43,528 nucleotides of DNA, from contig NZ_JAFAVV010000016.1 in the NCBI RefSeq assembly GCF_019242285.1, forward strand, positions 1 to 43,528, written 5' to 3'. Below are positions 24,381 to 33,245 of this stretch, piece after piece. Every line of letters starts with the position of its first letter. Position 1 is the first letter of the stretch. The DNA comes from Bradyrhizobium sp. (GTDB lineage: Bacteria; Pseudomonadota; Alphaproteobacteria; Rhizobiales; Xanthobacteraceae). Made by a program: the position numbers and the translations under genes. A model generated the notes under the pieces. That model saw only the letters and a list, made by a program, of their open reading frames with translations. It made no database searches and was not told where the DNA came from.

Positions 24381-27300
24381 ATGAATGAGGGCGTCGAAAC
24401 CCAGGGGATGGAAGGCCAGAGGTCGAGGAAACCGCTGGTCATCGGTCTCGGCGCCTCTGCCGCCACGCGGGACAGCATCGAGCGTTTTCTCTCGCGGCTC
24501 ACATTGCCTTCCGACCAGGCCGTCGTGCTCGTGCTGCAGCACCGGGAGGCGCTGGACGAAGTCTGGCTGCGCGACCGGATTCAGCAGCTTGACGGCATCA
24601 AGCTGATCGAAGCGGCCGACGGCCTCGAGATCGATGGCGCCGCGATCTATCTTGGCCCGGCCGATATGATCACGACGCTGCAGGGCGACAGGTTCGCGGT
24701 TCGCAAGGCCGAGCAGGCGCCGGGCGAACGCGCCACCATCGACAGTTTCCTGGTCTCGCTGGCCGAGGATCGTGCCGAGCAATCGATCGGGGTGATCCTT
24801 GGCGGCACCGACGGCGACGGGACGCTGGGGTTTGCGACCCTGAAGGACCATGGCGGCCTTGTGATCGCGGAGCGAAGGGCGCAGCAAGCATCCGACCACC
24901 TCGCCGACGGCAAATCGGCTGCGGCGATCGCCGATTTCGTGCTGGTGCCCGAGGATATCCCCGAGCACATCCAGGTCTATGCGAGGCACCTGCGCCGGCT
25001 CGAGGAGAAGCAGGGCTTCGACGAGGTGCTCGCCGCCGCGGCCACCTCGCTGGCGCGGATCGCCGACATCCTGCGCAACAAGACCGGCAACGATTTTCAC
25101 GGCTACAAGCAGAACACCTTCCTGCGGCGGGTGCAGCGGCGCATGCAGGTGGTCCAGATCGACGACATCGCCGCCTATGTCGACTTCCTCCGCAATGACA
25201 GGGAGGAGGCCCAATATCTCTTCAACGATCTGCTGATCGGCGTCACCGAGTTCTTCCGCGACAAGCGGGAGTTCGAGGTGCTGGAAACGCAGGTCGTCCC
25301 CAGGATATTCGAAGACAAGTCCGCAGGCCAGCAGGTGCGGATCTGGGTGCTGGGCTGCGCCACCGGCGAGGAGGCCTATTCGATCGCGATCCTGCTGCGT
25401 GAGCAGATGGCGAAGCTGGACGCGCCGCCGTTGGTGCAGATTTTCGCGACCGACATCGACGGCAAGGCGCTGGCCGCCGCGCGCGTCGGACGCTACCGCA
25501 CCAGCATCGAGAACGACATGTCGGCCGAACGCCTGGCGCGCTGGTTCGTCCGCGAGGGCGATACCTATTGCGTAGTCAAGGAATTGCGCGAGATGTGCAT
25601 CTTCTCGCAGCACAACGTCATCAAGGACGCGCCATTCTCCAAGCTCGACCTGGTGTCCTGCCGCAATCTGTTGATCTATCTGAATTCGGAGCTGCAGAAC
25701 CGCGTCATCCCGTTGTTTCACTTCGCGCTGCTGCCGGGCCGCTTCCTGTTCCTCGGCAATTCCGAGAACGTCACGCGCCACCCCAAGCTGTTCACGCCGG
25801 TCGACCGGCGCGCGCGCATCTTCCGGAAGCTGGAGACCGGCACGCGGCTGCCGCCGGAATTCCCGATCACGACCGGTGCAGGGCGCACGCCGATCGAGGT
25901 GCCGGTGGTCCGCAATTTCGGCCCGGACGTGGGTCTCGAGCGCCGCGCCCAGCGCGTCGCGGAGCGCTATGCGCCGGCCTATGTGATCATCGACGACAAT
26001 TTCCAGATCCTGCATTTCTCGGGTCGCACGGGACGCTACATCGAGCCGACCGCGGGCGCCGCGACCCTCGATCTCCTCAGCCTGGTGCATCGCGACCTCC
26101 GGCTGGAGCTGCGCACCGCGCTGAGCCGTGCCCGGGACATCAACGAGGTGGTGCAGGCGGAGCAGGTCTCGCTCGGCGTCAACGGCCACAGCGTGCTGGT
26201 CGACATCACCGTCGAGCCGATCCAGGAGGGGGCGGACGGACATCGCAATTTCGTCGTGCTGTTCAAGGACGGGCCGGTCCGCGCCATCGATGGCCGGAAC
26301 AGCAACAATGGCGCCCTGATCCGCAGCGAGCATGTCGAGCGGCTGGAAAGCGAGTTGCGCGCGACGCGCGAACGATTGCAGGCCACCATCGAGGAGCTCG
26401 AGAGCACCAATGAGGAGCTGAAATCCTCCAACGAGGAGTACCAGTCGCTCAACGAGGAGCTGCAATCGGCCAATGAGGAGCTGGAAACCTCGCGCGAAGA
26501 GCTGCAATCGGTCAACGAGGAGCTCACCACCGTCAATGGCGAATTGGCACACCGCGTGCAGGAGCTGACCCGCGCCACCAGCGACCTGAAGAATTTCCTG
26601 GAAAGCACGCAGATCGCGACCGTGTTCCTCGACAACGACATGCGGGTGATGAACTTCACGCCGGCGATCACCCAGGTGCTGCACCTGGTCGAGACCGATG
26701 TCGGCCGGCCGATCTCCCACATCAAGGCGAAGATCCCGATCGAGGCGCTCTACGACGACGTCCGCGGCGTGCTGCGGACGCTGGCGAGCGCCGAGCGCGA
26801 GCTGACCGCGCCCGACAGCGGCACGCGCTACATCGTGCGGATCCTGCCCTATCGCTCGATCGACAATTTCATCGCCGGCGCGGTCATCACCTTCATCGAC
26901 GTCACCGCCATCACCCGGGCCGAGGAGCGCCAGCGGCTGCTGCTCGCCGAGCTGCAGCACCGCGTGCGCAACACGCTGGGCGTGGTCCGCTCGATCGCGC
27001 GCCGCTCGGCGGAAACGAGCTCCAACGTCGAGGATTATGCCGCGCATCTCGACGGCAGGCTGAACGCCTTTGCGCGCACCCAGGCGCTGGTGACGCGCGA
27101 TCCCGAAGGCGGCGTCGATCTGGAATATCTGGTCGCCGAGGAGATGACGGCCTATAACGCCCGCGAAGGCGAGCAGGTGCGGATCGTGGGGCCGGCGATC
27201 CGGCTGCAGCCGAAACCCGCGGAGGCGTTTGCGCTGGCGGTGCACGAGCTCGCGACCAATGCCGTCAAATACGGCGCGCTGAGCCAGGCTGGCGGGCGCA

Positions 27301-27548
27301 TCGACATTTCCTGGCATATCGAGCAGACCGGCAGTCCCCGGGAGCTGGTGTTCGAATGGCGGGAAAAGGGCGGTCCGAAGGTGAAGCCGCCTCGGCGCAA
27401 GGGCTTCGGCACCGAGATGCTGGAGCGGACGCTCGCTTTCGAGCTCAAGGCGGCCACATCGTTGCAGTTCAATCCAGCCGGGGTCCAGTGCATGATCAAG
27501 GTCCCGCTGGACCGGCGCGTCATTCACACCCCGCAGATGGATGGCTGA
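24381..27548 (+). CDS. CheB-CheR-PAS-PAS hybrid HWE histidine kinase
   Basis: A 1055-residue fusion. Residues about 18-200 are a CheB methylesterase domain with Ser26, His54 and Asp146 retained. Residues about 215-480 are a CheR methyltransferase with SAM motif LGCATGEEAYS and the SCRNLLIYL segment. A PAS domain follows (YVIIDDNFQILHFSG), then a coiled coil of NEEL-type repeats at about 650-730, a second PAS domain (TVFLDNDMRVMNFTPA), and an HWE-type kinase domain from about 855: HRVRN phosphoacceptor box, HELATNAVKYGALS N-box near 954 and the WRE motif. No membrane segment is seen, so it senses a cytoplasmic signal. A Crp/Fnr-type gene overlaps its stop codon by 1 nt. The lone response regulator nearby is a candidate target. 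Confidence 0.92.
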   Translation: MNEGVETQGMEGQRSRKPLVIGLGASAATRDSIERFLSRLTLPSDQAVVLVLQHREALDEVWLRDRIQQLDGIKLIEAADGLEIDGAAIYLGPADMITTLQGDRFAVRKAEQAPGERATIDSFLVSLAEDRAEQSIGVILGGTDGDGTLGFATLKDHGGLVIAERRAQQASDHLADGKSAAAIADFVLVPEDIPEHIQVYARHLRRLEEKQGFDEVLAAAATSLARIADILRNKTGNDFHGYKQNTFLRRVQRRMQVVQIDDIAAYVDFLRNDREEAQYLFNDLLIGVTEFFRDKREFEVLETQVVPRIFEDKSAGQQVRIWVLGCATGEEAYSIAILLREQMAKLDAPPLVQIFATDIDGKALAAARVGRYRTSIENDMSAERLARWFVREGDTYCVVKELREMCIFSQHNVIKDAPFSKLDLVSCRNLLIYLNSELQNRVIPLFHFALLPGRFLFLGNSENVTRHPKLFTPVDRRARIFRKLETGTRLPPEFPITTGAGRTPIEVPVVRNFGPDVGLERRAQRVAERYAPAYVIIDDNFQILHFSGRTGRYIEPTAGAATLDLLSLVHRDLRLELRTALSRARDINEVVQAEQVSLGVNGHSVLVDITVEPIQEGADGHRNFVVLFKDGPVRAIDGRNSNNGALIRSEHVERLESELRATRERLQATIEELESTNEELKSSNEEYQSLNEELQSANEELETSREELQSVNEELTTVNGELAHRVQELTRATSDLKNFLESTQIATVFLDNDMRVMNFTPAITQVLHLVETDVGRPISHIKAKIPIEALYDDVRGVLRTLASAERELTAPDSGTRYIVRILPYRSIDNFIAGAVITFIDVTAITRAEERQRLLLAELQHRVRNTLGVVRSIARRSAETSSNVEDYAAHLDGRLNAFARTQALVTRDPEGGVDLEYLVAEEMTAYNAREGEQVRIVGPAIRLQPKPAEAFALAVHELATNAVKYGALSQAGGRIDISWHIEQTGSPRELVFEWREKGGPKVKPPRRKGFGTEMLERTLAFELKAATSLQFNPAGVQCMIKVPLDRRVIHTPQMDG

Positions 27549-28294
27549 TGCACATGCGTTCGGAGGGGGGCCAGAGCGATACGGTGATCCGCCGGCTGAG
27601 AAGCTTCCGGCCGCTGTCCGCAGCGGCGGCAAGCGCACTCGACAAGGTGGTCCGCGAGCGCATCCTGCGCGTGGGCGCGGGGCACGATCTCGTGTCCGAG
27701 GGCGATCCGTCCGACCGCATCCGGATCGTACTGTCGGGCTGGCTCGCACGCTACAAGACGCTGGAGGACGGACGGCGGCAGATCGTCAATTTCGTGCTGC
27801 CCGGCGACAGCTGCGACGCCTATGTCTACCTGCTGGCGCGCATGGATCATTCGATCAGCTCATTGACGCCCGTGACCTATTCCGAGATCAGGCGGGAGCA
27901 GTTCGATGAGCTGATTGCCAGCGATCGGATGCTGGCAGATGCATTCTGGTGCGAGACCCTCGCCAACGCCTCGATCCAGCGCGAATGGGTGCTCAACATC
28001 GGCCGCCGGGTCGCGCTGGAGCGCGTCGCGCATCTGCTGTGCGAGATCTGCGAGCGGCTGCGGCCGGTCGGCCTGATGGACGGCAACAGCTGCGCCTTTC
28101 CGGTCACGCAGATGGATCTTGCCGATGCGACCGGCCTCTCGGTGGTGCATCTCAACCGCACGCTGCAGGAATTGCGGGCGGGTGATCTGATCGTGCTGCG
28201 CGAGCGGACGCTGACGATCAACGATCTCGACGCGCTGAAGAACCTCGCATTGTTCAATGCCAACTACCTGCAATATCCGCAGGCCATCGGCTGA
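27548..28294 (+). CDS. Crp/Fnr family transcriptional regulator
   Basis: A 248-residue regulator with an N-terminal cyclic-nucleotide-binding-like beta-roll (about 20-140, including LVSEGDPSDRIRIVLSGWLARYKTLEDGRRQIVNFVLPGD) and a C-terminal winged helix (MDLADATGLSVVHLNRTLQELRAGDLIVLRERTLTI). Cysteines do not follow the Fnr 4Fe-4S pattern, so oxygen sensing by a cluster is unlikely. The ATG at 27548 overlaps the kinase TGA by 1 nt; ATG 27554 is an alternative. Translational coupling suggests the two act in one pathway. The ligand and targets are not evident. Confidence 0.92.
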   Translation: MHMRSEGGQSDTVIRRLRSFRPLSAAAASALDKVVRERILRVGAGHDLVSEGDPSDRIRIVLSGWLARYKTLEDGRRQIVNFVLPGDSCDAYVYLLARMDHSISSLTPVTYSEIRREQFDELIASDRMLADAFWCETLANASIQREWVLNIGRRVALERVAHLLCEICERLRPVGLMDGNSCAFPVTQMDLADATGLSVVHLNRTLQELRAGDLIVLRERTLTINDLDALKNLALFNANYLQYPQAIG

Positions 28295-28375
28295 CGCGGC
28301 GGCGTGCAGGTCGCGGCGCCGGGTCGCCCGACGGGAGAGGGATCACGTCCGTGCCCGTTCCCGGCGGCGGAGGAA

Positions 28376-31363
28376 TCAAGGCTGCTGCTTGATCTGCTCC
28401 TTCAGCTTTTCGACGATCGAGACCAATGCGCATGGCGTGCCGGAGAGGCCGCCACCGGCCTCGAACGCGCGTCCGGCAATCTCGTATCCGAGCATGCGGT
28501 AGCTTTCGAACTGCGATTCCGTGAAGAACTGGTTCGCCGTCGATTCGTGCGGGAACGACGCGTGGGATATCGCATAGCTGAGGATGCCCATCGACTCCGT
28601 TCCGTTCAGGCCGGACTTCAAATAGAGGAGCACGCCATCCTTCGAGGCCGCATCGTCGGCTTCGCCGTAGCGGATGTCGCCAACCGCCCAATAAGGGTCC
28701 CGGGTTGCCGGAGTGGGACGTTCCTTGAACCGCTTCTTCAGCCGGTCAAGGCCGTGGAGATCGATCCGCACGCCGAGGTCGATCCAGATCTTGCGAAGCG
28801 CGTTGCCGAGGTCCTCGAAGGTATAGTCGGGGTCGCAGCCCGCGTCGCTGACCACGATGAGGCGGCAACGCCGCCGGACCATTTCGTAGATGCCGAGATT
28901 CTCGAAGTGGCCGCCATCGGACAGATAGACCCAACGCTCGGTCTCGCTGGTCAGGCCGAACATCTCCATGAAGAACGGCCGCAACGCGCTGATGGGCTTT
29001 GTTCTCCAGTAGGAGGGATTGTCGCCACGTGGATTAGCCAGCCACCAGCCGAGCCGCACATTGAACAGCGCCATCAGGAAGGCGACGCCGGGCGACGAAT
29101 TGTAGCCCATGTTCGGGCTCACGGCGGCGCCGGAGATCGCCATTGCGGTCCCGAGCGTGAGGCCGAGAGTTCCGCCATAGGGCCAGGGCTGCATGGTGGT
29201 GGCATACGTCGTCCGGTAGGCGCCGTCGGAAAATATCGCACTGCCGCTGCCGCAATGGAGCGGGGAGAACGTGAAGGGCGCCGCCATCCGCTCCTGCCAT
29301 GCGAGATTCTTCGACGATACGAGATTGAGCGCTGCGTTGATGACGTGGAACGGCTTCCAGTGGAGACCACGCGGCTTGACGCCGTGCTCCCAAAGCTGGC
29401 GCAGCAGCGGGCTGTCGCGGCTGTCGAAATCCGTGAAGGCATTCTTCGTCACGTCTCGGTTCTTGTCGTTACGCGACGCGCCGAGGAAGGCACGGACCAG
29501 CCGGTTGCGGTAGATGCTGTGCAGCGAGTAGCGGTTGATGCTGATGACGAGCGATGCGAGAGCGATCAGCGCGAGCAGCAACACGGCGGTAATCGCCACG
29601 AGCTTGCAGGACGGGTAGTCGGGACCGTGCTCGAATGGGTCGAACGTGAAGGCCCAGTCGATCGTGATCGACAGCAGCGCCACGAGGATCGCGGCGAAGA
29701 TCGCGGCCGCGACCGAGGCCATCGTGTTGAGGGTGAAATATTGGCGAAGACCCGGGGATTGAATGATGGCCTTGGTCTTCGAGCTCGAGCCGACGATCAC
29801 CGAGAACGCACCGGCGACACCTCCGGCGGCGGCCAGCCATCCGCTCAGGTGACCGCCGATCCACGTCGCAGCCAGCGGCGACAGCAGCACGAGGCCGAAC
29901 CAGATGAGCCAGCCGATATAGGCGAGCGTGAAGATGCCGCTCGACCGGGCCTGGAATTCGAGTCCGGCGTCGGTTCCGGGCGCGAACTCCGCGAACGAGA
30001 TGAAGATGACGTCCGCGATGACCCGTGCCGACACGATCCAGGGCACGCCGAAGACGCAGGCGAGGGCCGCCGCGTGAGAGCTGCTCTTGCTGAAGTGCCA
30101 GAGCAGCAGCAGTCCCGTGCTCACCATCGCGCCAAACGCCGCGCCGGCCAGGGACCAGGTGCCGAGATCGGCCCACAGATGCCAGTGCTTCTTTCCGGGC
30201 GGCGCTTGCTCCGCCTTTCCCGGCAACAGGCGCCACAACGGCGCGAACACCCATGAGAGCAGGTAGGTAACGAAGCCGAGAATGACGCCGCGGATGATCA
30301 CTGCGGTGCCGAAAGAGAGGTCCTTCCCCTGGTCGAAAGCCAAACCAAGCCAGACGAAGCCGGCCTGGATGAGCTCCGAGAGAGTCTCCAGGCCGTTCGG
30401 GCTTCTCAAGATGAAGACCAGCAGCGCGGAACCCAGGAGAAATGCGGCCAGGTCGAAAATGAGAAAGCGCGGCTGCGGAGCATTGATCAGGCCACGTGCC
30501 GGGCGGTTTGCGGTCGTGAACGAGAGGCTGATGATGAAGCACAGCGTTGCCGCGATCATCAGGCCCCGGAACCACATCAGGGAGTGGGTGATATCGCCGG
30601 CGTAGATGGCAAGATACCAGAGAGCCTTGGTCGCGACCACGGCAAGGATCATCGGCGGGATGAGCAGGACCCAGTTCAAGGAGAGGTTGCGCACGACGCC
30701 GGCAATGTCGCCCCAAAGGTCGGGGGAGATCGCCGAGAAGCTCGGGGCGAGATAGTGGCTGTCGCGCCTGAGATTGGAGATCGATTCGGCCTCCTCATGA
30801 TCTCGGATCCGCCCACCGCTGCCCGCGGCACCGGTCGGTCGCGCGTTGAGCGCGGCAACCACCCCGTTCGTCGCCTGAGCCCGAGCGCCGCAGGAGACAC
30901 TTCCACCTGCTGCGTTCTGCCGTTGCTGGAAAAGCCAGGCCGAGAGCCAGCTTCCGATGTAGCCGCCACCCGACACGGTCGAAAGATATTCGAACTGTTG
31001 CAACGCAGATTCGTTTTCGTTCTCCTCTCCCGGGCGCTTTGACTTGGCCGTCAAGGCGGCAAGGCGCTGCAGGACGCCGAGGGCAAATGCCGCGCTGCGG
31101 ATGCCGCCCCCGGACAGGCATATCGCCCAGCGGTCATCCGCATTCAGCTTCCGGTAAATTTCCAGAATATCTTCCGGCAGCGTCTCCGCCGGCGATCCTG
31201 CGAGGGCTGCTTCCTGCTTCACATCCGGGTCCGCGCCGGAATCTGGCGGCGATGGCAGCGGAGGGAAATGCAGGGGCTTGCCGGCCAGCGCCTGTCGCTC
31301 ATCCCAGAGCGCCTGTGCAAGGCTCAACGCTGACATCGTGCTTTCGCTATCCAACGCCGCCAT
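28376..31363 (-). CDS. Patatin-like phospholipase with a large membrane domain
   Basis: A 995-residue protein from ATG 31363, with GGAGGG 7-8 nt upstream. The patatin core is split. The oxyanion loop SGGGIRSAAFALG (about 84-96) and a nucleophile segment YLSTVSGGGYIGSWL (Ser131) lie at the N-terminus, while the catalytic aspartate motif YLSDGGHFENLGIYEM is near residue 813. About 400 residues between them (roughly 220-640) contain many hydrophobic helices, so the two halves of the active site flank a polytopic membrane domain. It probably hydrolyses membrane lipid acyl esters from the cytoplasmic side. The Ser context (VSGGG rather than GxSxG with Ala) is closer to cPLA2-type elbows. It is convergent with the Crp/Fnr gene; no partner gene is apparent. 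Confidence 0.87.
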   Translation of the reverse strand: MAALDSESTMSALSLAQALWDERQALAGKPLHFPPLPSPPDSGADPDVKQEAALAGSPAETLPEDILEIYRKLNADDRWAICLSGGGIRSAAFALGVLQRLAALTAKSKRPGEENENESALQQFEYLSTVSGGGYIGSWLSAWLFQQRQNAAGGSVSCGARAQATNGVVAALNARPTGAAGSGGRIRDHEEAESISNLRRDSHYLAPSFSAISPDLWGDIAGVVRNLSLNWVLLIPPMILAVVATKALWYLAIYAGDITHSLMWFRGLMIAATLCFIISLSFTTANRPARGLINAPQPRFLIFDLAAFLLGSALLVFILRSPNGLETLSELIQAGFVWLGLAFDQGKDLSFGTAVIIRGVILGFVTYLLSWVFAPLWRLLPGKAEQAPPGKKHWHLWADLGTWSLAGAAFGAMVSTGLLLLWHFSKSSSHAAALACVFGVPWIVSARVIADVIFISFAEFAPGTDAGLEFQARSSGIFTLAYIGWLIWFGLVLLSPLAATWIGGHLSGWLAAAGGVAGAFSVIVGSSSKTKAIIQSPGLRQYFTLNTMASVAAAIFAAILVALLSITIDWAFTFDPFEHGPDYPSCKLVAITAVLLLALIALASLVISINRYSLHSIYRNRLVRAFLGASRNDKNRDVTKNAFTDFDSRDSPLLRQLWEHGVKPRGLHWKPFHVINAALNLVSSKNLAWQERMAAPFTFSPLHCGSGSAIFSDGAYRTTYATTMQPWPYGGTLGLTLGTAMAISGAAVSPNMGYNSSPGVAFLMALFNVRLGWWLANPRGDNPSYWRTKPISALRPFFMEMFGLTSETERWVYLSDGGHFENLGIYEMVRRRCRLIVVSDAGCDPDYTFEDLGNALRKIWIDLGVRIDLHGLDRLKKRFKERPTPATRDPYWAVGDIRYGEADDAASKDGVLLYLKSGLNGTESMGILSYAISHASFPHESTANQFFTESQFESYRMLGYEIAGRAFEAGGGLSGTPCALVSIVEKLKEQIKQQP

Positions 31364-31962
31364 CGTATTTTCCCTCCGGCAATGCATACTTGAAAAACAG
31401 TTCGGCCAGCGTCCCGTCAAGAGACCATCCCGTGTCGAACGCCGGCTTCTTCGTCTCGTTTGTCGAGGACCGCGCCTGGGCGGTCACCTCGTGGTCCACT
31501 GCACCGATGTCGGCCAGCGTTTGAAGCGCATCCTAGAAGGAGATGCCACTCAGCCTGTCTTGATCCATGGAAGCGTTCAAGCGGTCGCTCAATTTGCGTA
31601 TCTGACGCCTTCGATGCCGCCGCGTATCGATTTTCGTTCCAAATGTGAACTCATCTACTGGTTTATGAGAATAGAATGGTCAATTTGTCGGATCATAGCG
31701 CGTGGAGATCGAAAGACAAGCGCCACCGAATGTTGGTCCACCGCTCGGGAAACGTCCTGGCCGGGGCACGGCGGCGCGCGCCCGTTCGGCGCAATTGGCG
31801 TGTGACATATTAGTGTAAACGAGGCCCGGCACATAGGAGACGGCTTACCGTCGATCAATGGGACTCTGAACTCTGCCCGGTCGTCTTCATCTCCATGAGC
31901 CGCTGCCATCCCGGCCCGTCGCGCGCGCTTCCAGGCCGTTCAGGCTGGTTGCCGCCATCTCG
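31364..31962. other. 599-nt intergenic region before the surface-signalling operon
   Basis: A spacer between divergent patatin and STN genes. Short frames on both strands do not look like protein. Positions about 31600-31720 are AT-rich compared with the surroundings and probably hold promoter sequence for the STN-sigma-FecR operon. No confident ECF promoter was found. Confidence 0.4.
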
Positions 31963-32649
31963 ATGATGGTCGGGACAAGCCTGGTCACGCATGTCGCGGC
32001 AGCCGCTGACGCGGCAGCCGTCGCAACGCCCGACGGCCGTGCGGACGAAGCGGACCGGCCGCTCGCCTTCGATATTCCCGCGCAGCCGCTCGCATCCGCG
32101 CTCGATGCCTACAGCGTCGCAGCTCACCGCGACGTTCTCTACAATGGACAACTGGCGGTTGGACGGCGGTCCGCCGCGGTGCGGGGCCGCTTCGCGCCGG
32201 AAGCCGCCCTGCGGCTGTTGCTGGAAGGGACGGGGCTTGCGCCGCGTTATGTGGCGGCCGACGCCTTCGTGCTCGTCGAGAGCGAGCTGCCGCCCGCGCC
32301 GGCCAATGCCGCCGCCGCGGACGTCGTCTATCGCTACTATGGCCGCATCCAGGCCAGCCTGAAGCAGGCGTTCTGCGCCAGCCGGCGCCTGATGCCGGAC
32401 ACTCACCACGTCGCGGTCGGTTTTCGGATCGGGCCATCCGGCGCGGTCTTCAAGGCCGAGCTGCTGGGCTCGACAGGAGACCGCGCGCTCGACGACGAGA
32501 TCGGCGGGACGGTTCGCAGCCTCGTCATCGGGGCTCCGCCTCCGCCGGGATTCGCGCAGCCGGTGATTCTGGTGCTGGAGCCGCCATCGCAGAATGCGAT
32601 GCGGGACTGCAACGAGATCGGTCGCACCTCGGCCGGGGCCGCGCCATGA
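31963..32649 (+). CDS. STN / TonB-C domain surface-signalling receptor, VreA-like
   Basis: A 228-residue exported protein in two parts. Residues about 35-103 are an STN domain (FDIPAQPLASALDAYSVAAHRDVLYNGQLAVGRRSAAVRGRFAPEAALRLLLEGTGLAPRYVAADAFVLV), as found at the N-terminus of TonB-dependent transducers and secretins. Residues about 125-205 resemble a TonB C-terminal domain (VAVGFRIGPSGAVFKAELLGSTGDRALDDEI). No beta-barrel follows. This is the architecture of P. aeruginosa VreA. The annotated start at ATG 31963 leaves a clipped signal peptide; an in-frame hydrophobic stretch (RPFRLVAAISMMVGTSLVTHVAAAADA) begins upstream with no ATG/GTG/TTG, so a rare CTG start is possible. It overlaps the sigma gene by 4 nt. 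Confidence 0.8.
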   Translation: MMVGTSLVTHVAAAADAAAVATPDGRADEADRPLAFDIPAQPLASALDAYSVAAHRDVLYNGQLAVGRRSAAVRGRFAPEAALRLLLEGTGLAPRYVAADAFVLVESELPPAPANAAAADVVYRYYGRIQASLKQAFCASRRLMPDTHHVAVGFRIGPSGAVFKAELLGSTGDRALDDEIGGTVRSLVIGAPPPPGFAQPVILVLEPPSQNAMRDCNEIGRTSAGAAP

Positions 32650-33245
32650 CCGACACGAGCCTGGCCGCGCTTCGCCGCCTGCTGCTTTCCCGCTACGCGG
32701 ATTTCAAGGCGCGTCTCACCCGGCATCTCGGCTCCTCGGAGCTGGCCGGCGAGGCGTTGCAGGATACGTGGCTGCGGCTGGAGCGCGGCGAGGGCATTGC
32801 CACGATCCACAGCCACGATGCCTACCTCTTCCGCATCGCGGTCAATCTCGCCCGCGACCGCCAGCGCGCCGAGGATCGTCGCCTGACCACGGCCGAAGTC
32901 GATACGCTGCTCAGCGTCGCGGCGGAGGCCCCGGATCCCGAGCAGGTCGTGACGGCGCGCGCGGAGCTGCGTGCGCTCGAGGCGGCGATGGCGGAGCTGA
33001 CGCCCCGGCGGCGCGCGATCCTGCTGGCGGCCCGCCTCGACGGCCTGTCGCGCCGTGAGATCGCCGCGCGCTACCGGATCTCGGTGCGGCTGGTGCAGCG
33101 GGAGCTGCAGGAGGCCCAGGACTATTGCGCGGCACGAATCCGGCGACGAAAATTGTTCGCGTCTCACCCTTCGGAAACGTCTTCAAGGCAGAAATCGGCG
33201 GGCGTGGAAGGCGTCGGAGAGTTCGAGCCGGGTGGGGACGAATGA
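32646..33245 (+). CDS. ECF sigma factor, FecI/VreI-like
   Basis: A 199-residue sigma-70 family ECF factor. Region 2 spans FKARLTRHLGSSELAGEALQDTWLRLERGE and SHDAYLFRIAVNLARDRQRAEDRR; region 4 is LTPRRRAILLAARLDGLSRREIAARYRISVRLVQRELQEAQDY. The tail after about 165 is poorly conserved and may be an extension. The gene overlaps both neighbours by 4 nt (ATGA junctions), linking it to the STN protein and the FecR anti-sigma factor. By analogy with FecI and VreI it directs RNA polymerase to a few local promoters, most likely that of the adjacent exoprotein. Confidence 0.92.
   Translation: MTDTSLAALRRLLLSRYADFKARLTRHLGSSELAGEALQDTWLRLERGEGIATIHSHDAYLFRIAVNLARDRQRAEDRRLTTAEVDTLLSVAAEAPDPEQVVTARAELRALEAAMAELTPRRRAILLAARLDGLSRREIAARYRISVRLVQRELQEAQDYCAARIRRRKLFASHPSETSSRQKSAGVEGVGEFEPGGDE

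Noticed and set aside
24144..27749. A 1201-codon open frame on the minus strand opposite the kinase gene
   Set aside because: It is a high-GC antisense shadow with Arg/His/Asp-rich, domain-free sequence; the plus strand encodes a complete multi-domain kinase.
31278..31805. A 175-codon plus-strand frame between the patatin and STN genes
   Set aside because: Its first part is antisense to the patatin start, no ribosome-binding site is seen, and the sequence shows no domain.
31655..31909. An 84-codon minus-strand frame
   Set aside because: Its sequence looks unlike protein, and it lies in the probable promoter region of the STN operon.
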